Assembly (NCBI GenBank): GCA_947370975.1
Contig: CANBNG010000005.1
Location: forward strand, 132,826-196,825
Reading direction: 5' to 3'
Length of the DNA: 64,000 bases
Source: Beijerinckiaceae bacterium
GTDB lineage: Bacteria; Pseudomonadota; Alphaproteobacteria; Rhizobiales; Beijerinckiaceae
Position 1 is the stretch's first letter. Each line of letters begins with the position of its first letter. Under the pieces are notes generated by a model. The model saw only the letters and a list, made by a program, of their open reading frames with translations. It ran no database searches and was not told the origin of the DNA. Shown piece by piece: positions 16,400 to 27,418 of this stretch. A program made the translations under genes and the position numbers.

Positions 16400-17338
16400 T
16401 CAGGCTTTCGAGCCAAAAATACGCCTTGCAGCGAAGCCAAACACACGCCCGTCTATGCACGCAAGGCCAAAACCGATTAGTGCCATGCCGACAATATGCC
16501 GCGGCGCAAGCGCTTCACCCAGAACAAAGACGCCCATTCCAATGGCGCTTACTGGAATTAAAAATGTGACGAGTAGCAGATTTGTCGCACCCGCCACGGC
16601 GAGCAGACGAAAGTAAATCACATAAGCAAGCGCTGTTGAAAGCGCGGCAATTCCAAACAGTGCGGCCCATGCGGAAAAAGAAGGCATCGGCAAGGTCCAC
16701 GGCGCATCAACAAGAAGCGCAAGCGGCACAAGGAAAAGTGTCGATGCCGTCACCTGCCCCGTGGCCGTGACCATCGGCGCAATACCCATGCGCGCGAAGC
16801 GGCGTCCATAGACGCCAGCGCAGGCGTAGGAAAATCCGGCCAGCACGAGCGCGATCTGGGCAATGACATGCGTGCCGATGCCTTGTAGCAGGTCGAGTCC
16901 GATCATGGTCGCGACACCAAAAAATCCGATCAACACGCCGAGCAAGCGGCCGCCCGCCATTTTTTCATCCTGCGTCGCGACATGGGCAACCACGATGGCC
17001 GAGAGCGGCGTCGTTGCATTGAGGATGGAGGCGAGGCCGCTCGGAATATGTGTCTGCGCCCAGAAGATCAGCGTGAACGGCACGACATTGTTGATGAAGC
17101 CCATCACGCCAAAGGCCATCCAGGCGGCGCGTGCGCTTGGCAGACGGAGGCCAAACAGCGGCAAGGCGGCATTGAGGATCAGCGCCGCGCCACCCGCGCG
17201 CACGGCAGCAATGGTGACGGGCGGGATTTCGCGCACGGCGACGCCGGCAAAGAAAAACGAGCCGCCCCAGAGCACGGAGAGCCCGATGAGCATCATCCAT
17301 TGCAGGGGCGTCATCACCCGGCTGATCGCTTGGCCCAT
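16400..17338 (-). CDS. EamA/DMT-superfamily transporter
   Basis: This 312-residue membrane protein has ten predicted hydrophobic segments and two EamA halves (roughly 15-145 and 160-295). The first helix reads LSVLWGGSFFFAGVAVREIPP, which matches the family opening 'WG.nf...k'. Members export amino acids, amines or other metabolites; the substrate cannot be told. The start at 17338 has only a weak G-rich upstream segment; the second Met, eight codons in, is an alternative. The gene lies between the candidate sRNA and the PrkA operon, all on the minus strand. Confidence 0.87.
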   Translation of the reverse strand: MGQAISRVMTPLQWMMLIGLSVLWGGSFFFAGVAVREIPPVTIAAVRAGGAALILNAALPLFGLRLPSARAAWMAFGVMGFINNVVPFTLIFWAQTHIPSGLASILNATTPLSAIVVAHVATQDEKMAGGRLLGVLIGFFGVATMIGLDLLQGIGTHVIAQIALVLAGFSYACAGVYGRRFARMGIAPMVTATGQVTASTLFLVPLALLVDAPWTLPMPSFSAWAALFGIAALSTALAYVIYFRLLAVAGATNLLLVTFLIPVSAIGMGVFVLGEALAPRHIVGMALIGFGLACIDGRVFGFAARRIFGSKA

Positions 17339-17397
17339 GTCGCCCCACTATTCTTGCCCCCAAGGCACCACAGGCGGGGCCAGGCCACAAGCCCCCT

Positions 17398-17520
17398 ATA
17401 AAAAAGCCCGCTTCCCTTGTCAGGAAGCGGGCAAGTCAGGGAGGAAACGCCCAAGAGGGCGCACTTCGACCGGGGTCTGACCCGTGCGAAGTGAGAGTGT
17501 GCCAGCAAGACCTGAGCCAA
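17398..17520 (-). ncRNA. Candidate trans-acting sRNA, AbcR/alpha-r15-like
   Basis: Read on the minus strand, this stretch has the anatomy of a bacterial sRNA and no credible coding frame. A stem made by CACTTCG and CGAAGTG encloses an inner GGGTC-A-GACCC stem. A short GCCC-TCTT-GGGC hairpin follows, then a single-stranded GTTTCCTCCCTGACTT segment with an anti-Shine-Dalgarno CCTCC. It ends in a strong GC hairpin followed by six T residues. The CCTCC-bearing loop ahead of a GCCCGCTTCC terminator stem resembles the Hfq-dependent AbcR/alpha-r15 sRNAs of Hyphomicrobiales, which repress ABC-transporter mRNAs. The 5' end is estimated; I found no convincing promoter hexamers. Confidence 0.5.
17400..17432 (-). 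terminator. Intrinsic terminator on the minus strand
   Basis: The arms GGAAGCGGGC and GCCCGCTTCC pair perfectly (10 bp, 7-base loop), and on the minus strand six T residues follow directly. Its direction means a transcript arrives from the right, where no minus-strand gene exists. This is the main support for the sRNA call. Confidence 0.85.
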
Positions 17521-17735
17521 GCCGACGCCCACTATTGTGTAGCGCCAAGGACTTAAGCATGATCACGGCACAGTCACCGGCTGGTCAATCCATGATCTTT
17601 ATGGCGCGCGAGGATACAAAAGGCGCCGACGGGTAAAAATCCGCCGCCATTTTGACCTGCCCGGGAACCTCCGGTATCTGTGCTTGCCCCCAGGGGCTCT
17701 CCGGCCCAGCGCCTTTTTCTTCATTGGTGATCGTC

Positions 17736-19580
17736 ATGCCCGTTTATCGCTCCCGCACCACGACCCACGGCCGCAACATGGCTGGCGCGCGCGGCCTCTG
17801 GCGCGCTACGGGCATGAAAGACGAAGATTTCGGCAAGCCGATCATCGCCATCGCCAACAGCTTCACCCAATTCGTGCCGGGCCATGTCCACCTGAAGGAT
17901 CTCGGCCAGCTGGTCGCGCGCGAGATCGAGAAGGCGGGCGGCGTCGCCAAGGAATTCAACACCATCGCGGTTGATGACGGCATCGCCATGGGCCATGGCG
18001 GCATGCTCTACAGCCTGCCCTCGCGCGAGATCATCGCCGACAGCGTCGAGTACATGGTCAATGCCCATTGCGCCGATGCGATCGTGTGCATTTCCAATTG
18101 CGACAAGATCACGCCCGGCATGCTGATGGCCGCGCTGCGTCTCAATATCCCCGTCGTCTTCGTCTCGGGAGGGCCGATGGAGGCCGGCAAGGTCGATCTG
18201 CACGGCAAGCTGCAGTCGCTCGATCTGGTCGACGCCATGGTGGCGGCAGCCGACGACAGGATCAGCGACGAGGACGTGGCTGCCATCGAGCGCGCCGCCT
18301 GCCCGACCTGCGGCTCGTGCTCGGGCATGTTCACCGCCAATTCGATGAATTGCCTGACCGAGGCTCTGGGTCTTTCGCTGCCGGGCAATGGCTCGGTTCT
18401 GGCAACCCATGCCGACCGCAAGCGCCTGTTCCTCGAAGCCGGCAGGACGATCGTGGATCTCGCGCGCCGCTATTACGAGCAGGACGATACCTCTGTCCTG
18501 CCGCGCAGCATCGCGACGTTCAATTCCTTTGAAAACGCCATGACGCTCGATATCGCCATGGGCGGCTCCACCAACACGGTTCTGCATCTGCTGGCGGCCG
18601 CGCATGAGGGCGAAGTGCCCTTCACCATGGATGACATTGACCGCCTGTCGCGCCGCGTGCCGGTGCTCTGCAAGGTCGCGCCCTCGATTGCCGACGTGCA
18701 TATGGAAGATATCCACCGCGCCGGCGGCATCATGGGCATTCTGGGCGAGCTCGACCGTGGCGGGCTCATCCATACCGATGCGCCCACCATTCACAGCAAG
18801 ACCATGGCCGCAGGCCTCGACGCCTGGGATGTGATGCGCACCAAGAATGAAGACGTGCATCACTTCTATCGCGCCGCACCCGGCGGCGTGCCGACGCAGG
18901 TCGCCTTCAGCCAGGATCGTCGCTACACCGAGGTCGACACCGACCGCGCGCATGGCGTCATCCGCAGCGTCGAACATGCCTTCTCCAAGGATGGCGGCCT
19001 CGCCGTTCTGTCGGGCAATATCGCGCTTGAAGGCAGCATCGTGAAGACGGCGGGCGTGGATGAAAGCTGCCTGATCTTCTCCGGCCCCGCCCGGATCTTC
19101 GAGAGCCAGGACGCTGCAGTGGACGCGATTTTGCGCAGCAAGATCGTCGCGGGCGATGTCGTCGTCATCCGCTACGAGGGTCCGCGCGGCGGGCCCGGCA
19201 TGCAGGAAATGCTCTATCCCACGAGCTATCTGAAGTCGCGCGGCCTTGGCAAAGCCTGTGCGCTCATCACCGACGGGCGTTTCTCGGGCGGCACCTCGGG
19301 CCTGTCTATCGGCCATGTCTCGCCGGAAGCAGCAGAAGGCGGCGCGATTGGCCTCGTGGAAGAGGGCGACATGATCGAGATCAACATTCCCGCCCGCACC
19401 ATGCGAATGGTTGTGTCGGACGAGGAACTGCAACGCCGCCGCACCGCGATGAATGCGCGTGGCAAGGATGCGTGGAAGCCGGTGGGCCGCGTGCGCGAGG
19501 TCTCGACCGCGCTGCGTGCATATGCGGCCATGACCACCAGCGCCGCGCGCGGCGCGGTGCGCCAGATCCCCGGCGAATAA
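17736..19580 (+). CDS. ilvD: Dihydroxy-acid dehydratase
   Basis: IlvD dehydrates 2,3-dihydroxy-isovalerate and -3-methylvalerate to the 2-keto acids in valine, leucine and isoleucine synthesis, using an iron-sulfur cluster. The 614-residue product matches the usual length (616 in E. coli). It begins MPVYRSRTTTHGRNMAGARG, and has the cluster-binding motifs CISNCDKITPGM (about residue 120) and CPTCGSCSGMFTANSMNC (about 190). The C-terminal region contains TDGRFSGGTSGLSIGH. ATG 17736 was chosen by family alignment; a frame open to 17652 adds residues of no family likeness. The 5' leader is long and holds the oppositely oriented sRNA candidate. Confidence 0.97.
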   Translation: MPVYRSRTTTHGRNMAGARGLWRATGMKDEDFGKPIIAIANSFTQFVPGHVHLKDLGQLVAREIEKAGGVAKEFNTIAVDDGIAMGHGGMLYSLPSREIIADSVEYMVNAHCADAIVCISNCDKITPGMLMAALRLNIPVVFVSGGPMEAGKVDLHGKLQSLDLVDAMVAAADDRISDEDVAAIERAACPTCGSCSGMFTANSMNCLTEALGLSLPGNGSVLATHADRKRLFLEAGRTIVDLARRYYEQDDTSVLPRSIATFNSFENAMTLDIAMGGSTNTVLHLLAAAHEGEVPFTMDDIDRLSRRVPVLCKVAPSIADVHMEDIHRAGGIMGILGELDRGGLIHTDAPTIHSKTMAAGLDAWDVMRTKNEDVHHFYRAAPGGVPTQVAFSQDRRYTEVDTDRAHGVIRSVEHAFSKDGGLAVLSGNIALEGSIVKTAGVDESCLIFSGPARIFESQDAAVDAILRSKIVAGDVVVIRYEGPRGGPGMQEMLYPTSYLKSRGLGKACALITDGRFSGGTSGLSIGHVSPEAAEGGAIGLVEEGDMIEINIPARTMRMVVSDEELQRRRTAMNARGKDAWKPVGRVREVSTALRAYAAMTTSAARGAVRQIPGE

Positions 19581-19584
19581 GCAA

Positions 19585-19612
19585 AGGCGGCGCATCGAGC
19601 GCCGCCTTTTTT
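19585..19612 (+). terminator. Rho-independent terminator of ilvD
   Basis: AGGCGGCGC and GCGCCGCCT form a 9-bp stem around an ATCGA loop, followed by six T residues, starting four bases after the ilvD stop. Confidence 0.9.
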
Positions 19613-19642
19613 ACTTTTCTCCCGCGCCGAGGCCGCCCGCAC

Positions 19643-20905
19643 GTGACAATCACCATCCCCGCCCTGATCAAGCGCAACATGGCTCTTTTTGCCCTGTCGC
19701 AATCCTTCACCGGCGCGGGGATGCAATTTGTCTACGGCCTCGGGCCCTTGATGATCGTGGGCGTCAGCGGCTCGGCTGATCTTGCGGGCCTCTCGGTCGC
19801 GCTGATCGGGCTCAGCCGTTTTCTCGTCTCCTACCCGATCGGCAAGATCACCGACAATTACGGCCGCAAGCCCGGCATTCTGCTTGGCCTTGGCCTCGCG
19901 CTGTTTGGCACGCTGATTGTGGGCACGGCGCAGGACATGCGCAGCCTCTGGCTTCTGATCTTCGGCATATTGACCTTTGGCATGGGCATGAATGCCGCCC
20001 AGCAGATGCGCGTTGGCGCAACCGATATGGTGCCCGCCCGCCTGCGCGGCCAGGCGCTCGGCTATATTGCGCTGGGCACATTCGCCGGGCTCATCCTGAG
20101 CCCCGGCGTCGTCGCGCTGTCAGAACATCTCGCCCGTACGGGTGGGCGCGATCCCCTCGTCCTGCCCTGGTTCATGATGCCGGTGCTGATCGTCATCGGC
20201 GCGGGGCTTGTCTATTTCGTGCGGCCGGACCCCAAGCAGATCGGCATGAATCTCGGAGCTTATTATCCGGGCTATGTCGAGCCGCCCCATCCCGAGGGCA
20301 AGGCCTCCGACTTTTCGACCATGGGCCTGCTGCGCCATATTCCGACCCGCCTCGCCATTGCGACCAACAGCGCGGCGCAGGGCAATATGTCGATTGTCAT
20401 GGTGCTGACGTCTCTGGTGCTCGCCCATCACGGCCATTCGCTGACCGCCATTGCCTGGGCGCATCTCTTCCATTCGGCCGGGATGTTTGCCTTCAGCATT
20501 CCGATCGGCAAACTGGCCGACCGCGTGGGCCGTGGCCGCGTCATGTATCCGGGCCTTGTGCTCACCATCGTGGGGGCCGCGCTTGTCGCGCTGACCTCGA
20601 ATTATCTGGCGATCACCTTCGGCACATTTCTGGTTGGCATCGGCTGGGCTGCAGCGAATGTCGCGGCAACCGCCTTGCTGGCGGACGAAGTCGAAACCGG
20701 TGCGCGCGGCCGCGCCATCGGCACGAATGATTCCTGCGCGGGCGGCACAAGCCTTGTGCTCTCGCTCATCACCGGGCCGCTGATTTCCACGCTCGGCCTG
20801 CCTGCCGCCGGCATTTTTGCGGCTCTCGTTGCCGCCGTGCCACTGCTCATGGCGCTGAGCGCCCGCATGAACGGGACTGCGCCCATCGTGCAGACGCGCG
20901 TGTGA
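19643..20905 (+). CDS. Major facilitator superfamily transporter
   Basis: This 420-residue membrane protein has about twelve hydrophobic segments. The loop between helices 2 and 3 reads GKITDNYGRKPGILLG, the MFS signature (G-x-x-x-D-x-x-G-R-K). A related second-half version, GKLADRVGRGRVMYPG, appears near residue 290. The start is taken as GTG 19643, just after the ilvD terminator; ATG 19679 is possible because it lies at the beginning of helix 1. A frame open to 19472 would run inside ilvD and through its terminator. Its stop overlaps the start of the EamA gene (GTGA), so both transporters are co-translated. The substrate is unknown. Confidence 0.88.
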   Translation: MTITIPALIKRNMALFALSQSFTGAGMQFVYGLGPLMIVGVSGSADLAGLSVALIGLSRFLVSYPIGKITDNYGRKPGILLGLGLALFGTLIVGTAQDMRSLWLLIFGILTFGMGMNAAQQMRVGATDMVPARLRGQALGYIALGTFAGLILSPGVVALSEHLARTGGRDPLVLPWFMMPVLIVIGAGLVYFVRPDPKQIGMNLGAYYPGYVEPPHPEGKASDFSTMGLLRHIPTRLAIATNSAAQGNMSIVMVLTSLVLAHHGHSLTAIAWAHLFHSAGMFAFSIPIGKLADRVGRGRVMYPGLVLTIVGAALVALTSNYLAITFGTFLVGIGWAAANVAATALLADEVETGARGRAIGTNDSCAGGTSLVLSLITGPLISTLGLPAAGIFAALVAAVPLLMALSARMNGTAPIVQTRV

Positions 20906-21801
20906 GCGGGGCGGCGCAAGCCCTGCCGCTGCGCCACATCCTGCTGGCTGTCGTCATCATGGCGATCTGGGGCAGCAATTTCGTCATCATGAAAGCCGGG
21001 CTCGCGCATTTGCCGCCCCTGCTGTTTGCGAGCCTGCGCTTTCTCTTCGTCGTTCTCCCGGCCATCGCCTTTGTGCGGCGTCCCCCTGTTGCCTGGCGCG
21101 ACATTGCCGCCTATGGCGTGCTGATTGGCGTTGGACAATTTGGCGTTCTCTTCGTCGCGCTCAATGGCCATATTTCGCCGGGCCTCGCCTCGCTCGTCAT
21201 TCAGATGCAGGTGTTTTTCACCATCGGCCTTGCGATGAAGCTCACCGGCGAGCGTCTGGCCAAGGCGCAATGGCTCGCACTGGCGCTCGCCGTCGCCGGC
21301 CTGATGCTGATCGGCGCGCATAATGATGCAAATACCAGCCTGGCCGGGCTTGCCCTGACATTGCTGGCGGCGGCGAGCTGGGCCCTTGCCAATATTATCG
21401 CGCGCCGCGCCGGGCAGGTCGACATGCTGGCCTATGTCATCTGGTCGAGCCTGTTTGCCGTGCCGCCACTCTTTGCGCTTTCCTTCGCGCTGGAAGGCTG
21501 GCCTGCCATGGGTGCCGGCCTGCGCGAAGCCGATGCCGCCACCTGGGCCGCCGTTGCCTGGCAGGCCATCGGCAATTCTCTCTTCGGATATACCGCCTGG
21601 GGCTGGTTGCTGGCGCGCCATCCCACCGCGCTCGTCTCGCCCATGGCCTTGCTCGTGCCGGTGTTCGGGCTTGGGGCCTCGGTCTGGTGGCTGGGCGAAG
21701 ATTTGCCGCTCTGGAAAATCGCGGCAACGCTGCTCGTGCTCGCTGGCCTCGCGCTCAACCTGCTCTGGCCCCTGCTCAAGCGCAGATGGGCCGACGACTA
21801 A
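20902..21801 (+). CDS. EamA/DMT-superfamily transporter
   Basis: This is a ten-helix, 299-residue transporter with two EamA repeats. Helix 1 carries MAIWGSNFVIMKAGLAHLPP, the typical EamA opening, and the second repeat starts near residue 150 (LLAAASWALANIIARRAG). It resembles the YdcZ/RhaT/EamA amino-acid and metabolite exporters (O-acetylserine/cysteine exporter type). The start codon GTG overlaps the MFS stop. Its own stop overlaps the stop of the convergent small gene by three bases. The substrate is unassigned. Confidence 0.88.
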   Translation: MSGAAQALPLRHILLAVVIMAIWGSNFVIMKAGLAHLPPLLFASLRFLFVVLPAIAFVRRPPVAWRDIAAYGVLIGVGQFGVLFVALNGHISPGLASLVIQMQVFFTIGLAMKLTGERLAKAQWLALALAVAGLMLIGAHNDANTSLAGLALTLLAAASWALANIIARRAGQVDMLAYVIWSSLFAVPPLFALSFALEGWPAMGAGLREADAATWAAVAWQAIGNSLFGYTAWGWLLARHPTALVSPMALLVPVFGLGASVWWLGEDLPLWKIAATLLVLAGLALNLLWPLLKRRWADD

Positions 21802-22163
21802 TTGCCTCCACCGACAAATTTCAGCGCGCGGGCCATGGGGCTTGGGCGCGCATGTTCGATGGCCACCGTCAGATCGGCCAGCGCCGACATGGCATTGATG
21901 CGCGCCGTCATGACGCCGCCGGGAGCCTCGCGCTCATTGTTTTCAGCCAGCACCGCCGCATGAGTCAGCTCCAGCGCGTTCCAGATGACCATTTCACAGG
22001 CACGGGAGATTTCAGGAGATGGCTCGACAAGACGGCGGATGTCGGCCATGCGTTCGAGAACTTCAATATCGAGCAAACGCCAATAATGACGGTTGGCAGC
22101 CGTCGCCTCGATTCCCGAGCGAACGATCGAGACAAGGATCTGGAGAATTTCACCAAGATGCAC
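21798..22163 (-). CDS. Hypothetical protein, about 121 residues
   Basis: I do not recognise this family. The product is a small helical protein beginning VHLGEILQILVSIVRSG, with LLDIEVLERMADIRRLVEPS and MTARINAMSALADLTVAIEH. It has no signal peptide or membrane segment. GTG 22163 is preceded by GAGGA at seven bases. A longer frame reaches 22484 but would run antisense through slyX, so the short form is preferred; an ATG at 22202 is a weaker alternative. It is divergent from slyX, with about 90 bases between them, and its stop overlaps that of the EamA gene. Codon use looks like the neighbours, which supports a real gene. Confidence 0.6.
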   Translation of the reverse strand: MHLGEILQILVSIVRSGIEATAANRHYWRLLDIEVLERMADIRRLVEPSPEISRACEMVIWNALELTHAAVLAENNEREAPGGVMTARINAMSALADLTVAIEHARPSPMARALKFVGGGN

Positions 22164-22253
22164 GTTTGTCCTCGCTCGCGGGCGGGGGCGCCCGGCCTGC
22201 ATCAACCGCGCGAGGCGCGGATTGTTCTCCGCACTGGATGAAAAGAGACCGAG

Positions 22254-22490
22254 ATGACAGAAGAAGCAGACGCTAGGCACGGCACGCTGGCTGCCCGCAT
22301 CGATACGCTTGAGATGATGGTCGCCCACCAGGCAGAGGCGATCGAGGATCTCAACAAGACGATCACGAGTCAGTGGAGCCTCGTCGACAAGCTGAAGCGC
22401 AGCATGGACGTGCTGGCCGACCGCGTGCAGGAAGCCGAAAGCCGCGCGGGCCTCGCCAACCCCGTCGAGCAGCCCCCGCCCCATTATTGA
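22254..22490 (+). CDS. slyX: SlyX family protein
   Basis: This 78-residue coiled-coil protein matches SlyX: LAARIDTLEMMVAHQAEAIE then LNKTITSQWSLVDKLKR with heptad spacing, ending in the conserved PPPHY tail. SlyX is a small conserved protein of unknown function, named for its position near slyD in enterobacteria. A weak AGAG element precedes the ATG. The complementary strand also has a long open frame here, which I treat as a shadow. Confidence 0.9.
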   Translation: MTEEADARHGTLAARIDTLEMMVAHQAEAIEDLNKTITSQWSLVDKLKRSMDVLADRVQEAESRAGLANPVEQPPPHY

Positions 22491-22569
22491 AAGACGCCAG
22501 CTTGACGCAGCCCTTGTGCTTTGGTCTCACTCGCAACAACGGCATTTGTGCCGGGGCGGAGCTGTGGAC

Positions 22570-23172
22570 ATGAGCGCGGGACGGGAGACGGCAGGCCCAG
22601 ATCCGCGCCCCTCGACGCGCAATGTCGTATTGCTCGACGCCAAGGGCGACCGGCCCAATGGCGGCATGGGCAAGCATGCCGCCCATATGAACGGACGCTA
22701 CCACGCCGCAATCTCGGTCATTCTCGTTGACCGGCGTGGCCGCCAATTGCTGCAACAGCGCGCGGTGACGAAATATCATTGCGGCGGACTCTGGTCGAAT
22801 GCCTGCTGCAGCCACCAGATGGCGGGCGAGAGCGCGCTGGCGGCCGCACAGCGCCGCCTTTACGACGAATTGCGCCTGCGCACGCCCCTGACACCTTTTG
22901 CCCGCGTGCGCTACCGCGCGCGCGTCGGCCATCTCATCGAGCATGAATGCGTCGATGTCTTCGTCGGCCTGCTCGACAGATTGCCGCGTCCCAATCCGAA
23001 AGAATGCGCGCGCGTGGCCTGGCTTTCGCGCGGCGACCGCCATGCGCTCGATCCGCTCACCCCGTGGTCGGCGCTCTATATCGACCTGTTCGGCTTCGAT
23101 GCGCCGCGCCTGCGCGCCATGGGCGAGGATGATGGCGCGATCCACGATGCCGGGACGTTGTTCAAGCTCTGA
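22570..23172 (+). CDS. idi: Isopentenyl-diphosphate delta-isomerase, type I
   Basis: This type I IPP isomerase interconverts IPP and DMAPP. The Nudix-like fold is visible: HAAISVILVDRRGRQLLQQRA, then LWSNACCSHQMAGES with the catalytic Cys in the NxCCSH motif (about residue 85), RRLYDEL in the Nudix box, and the second active-site region LIEHECVDVFVG with its conserved Glu. Length is about 200 residues. ATG 22570 was chosen for GGAG nine bases upstream; the frame extends to 22516 without a site. Non-essential in MEP-pathway bacteria, idi often accompanies carotenoid or bacteriochlorophyll synthesis, but no such genes are present here. Confidence 0.93.
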   Translation: MSAGRETAGPDPRPSTRNVVLLDAKGDRPNGGMGKHAAHMNGRYHAAISVILVDRRGRQLLQQRAVTKYHCGGLWSNACCSHQMAGESALAAAQRRLYDELRLRTPLTPFARVRYRARVGHLIEHECVDVFVGLLDRLPRPNPKECARVAWLSRGDRHALDPLTPWSALYIDLFGFDAPRLRAMGEDDGAIHDAGTLFKL

Positions 23173-23256
23173 AACACGCCCTGAGACTTGACCTTGCTGC
23201 CGGGGAGGGATGTAGCTCTGTGCACAAGATCAATTCTTGAACCGGAGACGCCTGCC

Positions 23257-25770
<2,514 letters not shown>

Positions 25771-25786
25771 ACCCAAGGAGCAAATC

Positions 25787-26155
25787 ATGCGTCATATTCT
25801 CTCGTCTTTGCCCCTCCTCGCCCTGCTTGTCTGCGCGCCTGCTCTGGCTCAAACGATGCAGCATGATCACGACCACGCCATGTCCCCCGCCATGCCGCCC
25901 TCGCCCTCCGCGCAGGCTTTCACTGCGGCCAATGAAAAGATGCACAAGGACATGGGGGTTGCGCTCACCGGGGATGCCGACCGCGATTTCGTGCAGGGGA
26001 TGATTCCCCATCATCAGGGCGCCATCGACATGGCGCGCATCGAACTGCAATATGGCGCCGATCCCGAGATCAAGAAGATAGCGCAGGAGATTATCGCCGC
26101 GCAGGAAAAGGAAATCGCCATGTTCAAGGCATGGCTGGCGCGCAAGCAGAAGTGA
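25787..26155 (+). CDS. DUF305 (CopM-like) periplasmic protein
   Basis: This 122-residue protein begins with a signal peptide (MRHILSSLPLLALLVCAPALAQ), followed by a His/Met-rich stretch (MQHDHDHAMSPAMPP) and the DUF305 core with DFVQGMIPHHQGAIDMA. DUF305/CopM proteins bind copper or silver in the periplasm. AAGGAG precedes the ATG at an ideal distance. Its place right after the copper ATPase suggests that it receives or buffers exported metal. The next gene starts one base after its stop. Confidence 0.92.
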   Translation: MRHILSSLPLLALLVCAPALAQTMQHDHDHAMSPAMPPSPSAQAFTAANEKMHKDMGVALTGDADRDFVQGMIPHHQGAIDMARIELQYGADPEIKKIAQEIIAAQEKEIAMFKAWLARKQK

Positions 26156-26156
26156 G

Positions 26157-26762
26157 ATGATGCTCGATCCCTTCTATCTCATCGTCGATGGCGCGCATTG
26201 GCTGGAACGCCTTCTGCCGCAGGGGCTTCGCCTTGTGCAATTGCGCATCAAGGACAGGCCGGCGGATGCACTTCGCGCGGAAATAGCGCGGGCGCGCGCG
26301 CTCTGCGCACAATATGGCGCGACGCTTGTCATCAACGATTATTGGCAGATCGCGCTTGAGGAAGGCTGCGATTTCATTCACCTCGGCCAGGAAGATCTGG
26401 CAGAGGCCGATGTGCCGGCCATACGCCGCGCCGGATGCCGCCTTGGGCTCAGCACGCATGATGAGCGCGAACTCGATGTCGCGCTCGCACTTGCGCCCAA
26501 CTATGTCGCGCTTGGCCCCGTGTTTCCCACGACACTGAAACAGCTCGACTGGGCGCCCCAGGGCGTGGCGCGCGTGACGCAATGGAAGGCGCTGCTCAAG
26601 GGCACGCCGCTTGTCGCCATCGGCGGGCTTACCCCGGAACGGGCGCAAATGGTGCTGGCCGCAGGCGCAGACAGCGCGGCCGTTGCCACCGATGTGCTCG
26701 GCAATGCCGATCCCGAAGCGCGCACGCGGCTTTGGCTGGACGTCACACGCCCGCAGGCCTAA
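26157..26762 (+). CDS. thiE: Thiamine-phosphate synthase (ThiE-like)
   Basis: ThiE joins the thiazole and pyrimidine phosphates into thiamine phosphate. This 201-residue TIM-barrel protein shows the ThiE series in order: LVQLRIKD, TLVINDYW, FIHLGQEDL, LGLSTHDERE, YVALGPVFPTTLK and PLVAIGGL. The pyrophosphate-binding residues therefore appear present. It is a little shorter than E. coli ThiE (211). The gene starts one base after the DUF305 stop, so it is transcribed with the copper genes; I see no functional link. No THI-box riboswitch was seen. Its stop overlaps that of the convergent phosphoribosyltransferase gene. Confidence 0.88.
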   Translation: MMLDPFYLIVDGAHWLERLLPQGLRLVQLRIKDRPADALRAEIARARALCAQYGATLVINDYWQIALEEGCDFIHLGQEDLAEADVPAIRRAGCRLGLSTHDERELDVALALAPNYVALGPVFPTTLKQLDWAPQGVARVTQWKALLKGTPLVAIGGLTPERAQMVLAAGADSAAVATDVLGNADPEARTRLWLDVTRPQA

Positions 26763-27406
26763 CTTGGCTGCAACAGGCTGACGACTTCTTCATCCGACGT
26801 CTGCTCGAAGTGATCGTAATGCAGGCCAACCGCGCCGAAATGCCCGGGCGTTTGCAGGCAGACGATTTCATCGACATCCTCGCGCAGGCTTTCAAGCGCC
26901 TCTGCGGGGGCAACCGGCACTGCAAGCACGAGCTTGCCAGCGCCCGCGCGCCGCAGCGCCTGCAAGGCCGCCCGGACCGTGCCGCCTGTGGCAATGCCAT
27001 CATCCACCACGATCACCGTGCGCCCGCGCGTGGGCAGAGGCTCGCGCGGGCCCAGATAGGCCGCGCGACGCCGCTCGATCTCGACAAGCTGTCGCGCGAT
27101 TTCAGCCTTCATATAGGCCTCTTCGGGCTTGAGGATGCGGATCGCCTCCTCGTTCAGCACAATCTGCGGATCGGCGCCATCGACCACCGCGCCAATGCCA
27201 AATTCTGCGTGATGGGGCGCGCCGATCTTGCGCACAATGAGCACATCAAGCGGCAGACCAAGGGCTTTTGACACCTCATAAGCGACAGGCACGCCGCCGC
27301 GCGGCAAGGCCAGCACGAGCGAATCCGTCTTGGCGAATTTCCTCAGCGCCGCCGCGAGCTGGCGACCCGCATCTCGCCGATCCACGAAGCCGTTCTGATC
27401 GCTCAT
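26759..27406 (-). CDS. Phosphoribosyltransferase-family protein
   Basis: This 215-residue protein has the type I PRTase fold. The PRPP-binding loop VIVVDDGIATGGT is around residue 135, and the N-terminal half has LALPRGGVPVAYEVSKALG and VRKIGAPHHAEFGIGAV. It is of the ComF/'predicted phosphoribosyltransferase' group often found beside or fused to hydrolases, not a known nucleotide salvage enzyme. It lies twelve bases after the erythromycin-esterase-like gene on the same strand, and the two are almost surely co-transcribed. The substrate is unknown. Confidence 0.87.
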   Translation of the reverse strand: MSDQNGFVDRRDAGRQLAAALRKFAKTDSLVLALPRGGVPVAYEVSKALGLPLDVLIVRKIGAPHHAEFGIGAVVDGADPQIVLNEEAIRILKPEEAYMKAEIARQLVEIERRRAAYLGPREPLPTRGRTVIVVDDGIATGGTVRAALQALRRAGAGKLVLAVPVAPAEALESLREDVDEIVCLQTPGHFGAVGLHYDHFEQTSDEEVVSLLQPS

Positions 27407-27418
27407 GACATCCTCGCA

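Noticed and set aside
17314..17532. 72-codon minus-strand frame over the sRNA candidate
   Set aside because: It runs through a strong terminator hairpin and overlaps the EamA gene start. There is no ribosome-binding site and no coding-like composition.
17721..19595. A 624-codon frame antisense to ilvD
   Set aside because: It is explained by high GC at third positions of ilvD. The frame is low-complexity and crosses the ilvD terminator.
22164..22484. Extended N-terminus of the small hypothetical gene, antisense to slyX
   Set aside because: It would overlap all of slyX in antisense; a GTG with GAGGA upstream at 22163 gives a compact protein.
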